From contig CALMWC010000009.1 in assembly GCA_937801655.1 (NCBI GenBank), positions 1-64,000 of the forward strand: 64,000 nt of DNA, written 5' to 3'. The notes below the pieces were generated by a model. The model was given only the letters and a program-made list of their open reading frames with translations, had not been told where the DNA came from and searched no databases. The stretch is from an uncultured Gammaproteobacteria bacterium. GTDB taxonomy: Bacteria > Pseudomonadota > Gammaproteobacteria > Steroidobacterales > UBA11654. Below are positions 62,828-64,000 of the stretch, one piece after another. The translations under genes and the position numbers were made by a program. Each line of letters opens with the position of its first letter. The stretch's first letter is position 1.

Positions 62828-64000
62828 TCAAGTAAATCTTGAGGGCCTAAAATCTTCTAATAATTTATTAGTCCTTGCTTCTAGAATTTCCTCTTTTACG
62901 AGGGTTCCAATAATTGCAGCTAAAGAGATTCCACTATGCATAACAGCTATATATACTCCAGGTAATTCTTTGATAGGGCCTATTATGGGTTTTCCATCTT
63001 TAGGCAAAGGTCTCCATCCTATTGTTGTCCTTTCTACTTCTAAATCATTTAATTTAGGAATAATTTCTTTAACTGTTTTTAATATTCGATTTTGATGCTT
63101 TTTTTCATAATCATGATTAGGGAAATATCTGGGTTTTTTTATAAGTCTTTCTTCATGGAGCATGCCTGCCCCCCCTTGCTCACCAATGATTATTCTTCCA
63201 TCATTTTGTTGATGTATATGGATTCCTGGAGCAACAATAATTCTGTTGATTAGAGGTCTCTGAGGTTTGGTTGTAAGAATGATTCCTGGGGTGGAGGGGC
63301 TCATCATTTTTGAACTTAAAATATTGTCAGTATTGACACCACATGCAAAAATAACTTGATTTGTTTTTATCTCTCCATCCGATGTCTTTATTGATTCAAG
63401 GTTATTGCCTCTATATTCAAGTTTCTTAAATTCAACTGGATATATAACTTTACCGCCATTGTTTTTTATTCCTTCTGATAATTTCTTGATTGTTGATAAT
63501 GTATTCATGGCACCTTCATGAATTGAATAAGCAATGGTTTGTGAATTTTTGAAGTTAACAAAACTCTCCAATTTAGAAGCTTGATCGTGATTAATGATTT
63601 GAATTGCTAACGCATCTTGATAATTTTGAAGTAGCCTTACTTGATCTCTTAATTGGTCTGAACTTTTTTTTGTTTTAAACCATTCTAATGAACCACCCCA
63701 TTTAATATCCAGATTGAGTTCTTCTTGCAATTGATGGTATGAAGTTATCCCTAAGCGGGCTAGATAGTTATAGCTCAGTGGTTTTTTATCATATGAGGCA
63801 TTAATCCATGAAAATGAACTACCACTTGCATGAGCACCTAAAAAATCCTTCTCAATTAAAGTGATTTCAATCCCAGCTTTTGAAAGTTGATAGCCAATGG
63901 ATAAACCTATGATGCCACCACCTATTATCGTGATTTTTTCTTTGAGGACTGCAGCACCAATATTTGTTTTTTTAGCAAGAGCTAGACTAGCAAGCAATTT
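62828..64000 (-). CDS. FAD-dependent D-amino-acid dehydrogenase/oxidase-like protein (5'-truncated)
   Basis: A DadA-family flavoprotein, at least 390 residues, cut by the window's right edge. FAD binding: IIGGGIIGLSIGYQLSKAG, then the ribose contact EKDFLGAHASG. The C-terminal substrate domain ends with TTIGWRPLPKDGKPIIG and HSGISLAAIIGTL. The frame is open to the last base; the visible N-terminus (KLLASLALAKKTNIGAAVLKE) looks like the end of a Tat-type signal or anchor, so the start lies outside. Possible substrates are D-amino acids, glycine, sarcosine or proline; a quinone or O2 would be the acceptor. Confidence 0.82.
   Translation of the reverse strand, partial: KLLASLALAKKTNIGAAVLKEKITIIGGGIIGLSIGYQLSKAGIEITLIEKDFLGAHASGSSFSWINASYDKKPLSYNYLARLGITSYHQLQEELNLDIKWGGSLEWFKTKKSSDQLRDQVRLLQNYQDALAIQIINHDQASKLESFVNFKNSQTIAYSIHEGAMNTLSTIKKLSEGIKNNGGKVIYPVEFKKLEYRGNNLESIKTSDGEIKTNQVIFACGVNTDNILSSKMMSPSTPGIILTTKPQRPLINRIIVAPGIHIHQQNDGRIIIGEQGGAGMLHEERLIKKPRYFPNHDYEKKHQNRILKTVKEIIPKLNDLEVERTTIGWRPLPKDGKPIIGPIKELPGVYIAVMHSGISLAAIIGTLVKEEILEARTNKLLEDFRPSRFT

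Noticed and set aside
1-64000. CRISPR arrays, rRNA genes, insertion sequences, prophage
   Set aside because: None were seen on reading both strands.

Overview
The window is 64 kb of AT-rich (by eye well under 45% GC, not computed), densely packed chromosomal DNA. Gene content points to a free-living, aerobic, Gram-negative proteobacterium, most likely a marine gammaproteobacterium: homodimeric AceE, 616-residue IlvD, SelO, TypA, DUF1244, UPF0145, DUF6279 lipoprotein, IbpA-type Hsp20, a TonB-dependent receptor with Fur boxes, and a SAM-II riboswitch. No insertion sequence, integrase, phage gene or CRISPR array was seen. The taxonomic placement is inference.

Layout. 1-7.9 kb: a BKACE/thioesterase pair, an agmatinase-like enzyme, SelO with a tiny membrane-protein ORF behind it, an MFS-like carrier, a candidate structured small RNA on the minus strand, tRNA-Arg(TCG) and typA. 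7.9-27.9 kb: an accessory catabolic region. It holds three Rieske oxygenases, a flavin monooxygenase, an SDR, a PNPOx-like flavoprotein, a class III CoA-transferase, a 4-hydroxybutyryl-CoA dehydratase-like [4Fe-4S]/FAD enzyme, two unusual alpha/beta-hydrolases (one a tandem fusion), DUF1838, cytochrome b561 plus cytochrome c, and four MFS transporters. 28-31.4 kb: a FabD-like acyltransferase overlapping a DUF5916 outer-membrane protein. 31.4-38.4 kb: a complete propionyl-CoA to succinyl-CoA operon (mcm-pccB-pccA-meaB-mce). 38.6-44.3 kb: an F420-type LLM oxidoreductase, an Hsp20 with a possible RNA thermometer, and a Fur-controlled TonB receptor/FTR1 iron locus. 45.2-52.6 kb: ilvD followed by a full coenzyme F420 set (Fno, CofE, CofD, CofC, fused CofG-CofH). 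52.7-57.7 kb: aceE standing alone, then SAM-II riboswitch-terminator-metY-mmuM. 57.7-64 kb: a membrane/kinase/methyltransferase/flavin-reductase operon, a DUF169 protein, UPF0145, and a copper-handling SCO/PCuAC set. A DadA-type oxidase runs off the right edge.

How it fits together. The accessory region looks built to import and oxidise an unknown organic compound through Rieske and flavin oxygenation, CoA activation and dehydration. C3 units would drain through the propionate operon. F420 made here can serve the LLM enzyme and is linked to NADPH by Fno. A shared direct repeat (GTTACR-N4-GTTACR) lies in three intergenic regions of the accessory region and hints at one regulator. The substrate cannot be named from sequence alone.
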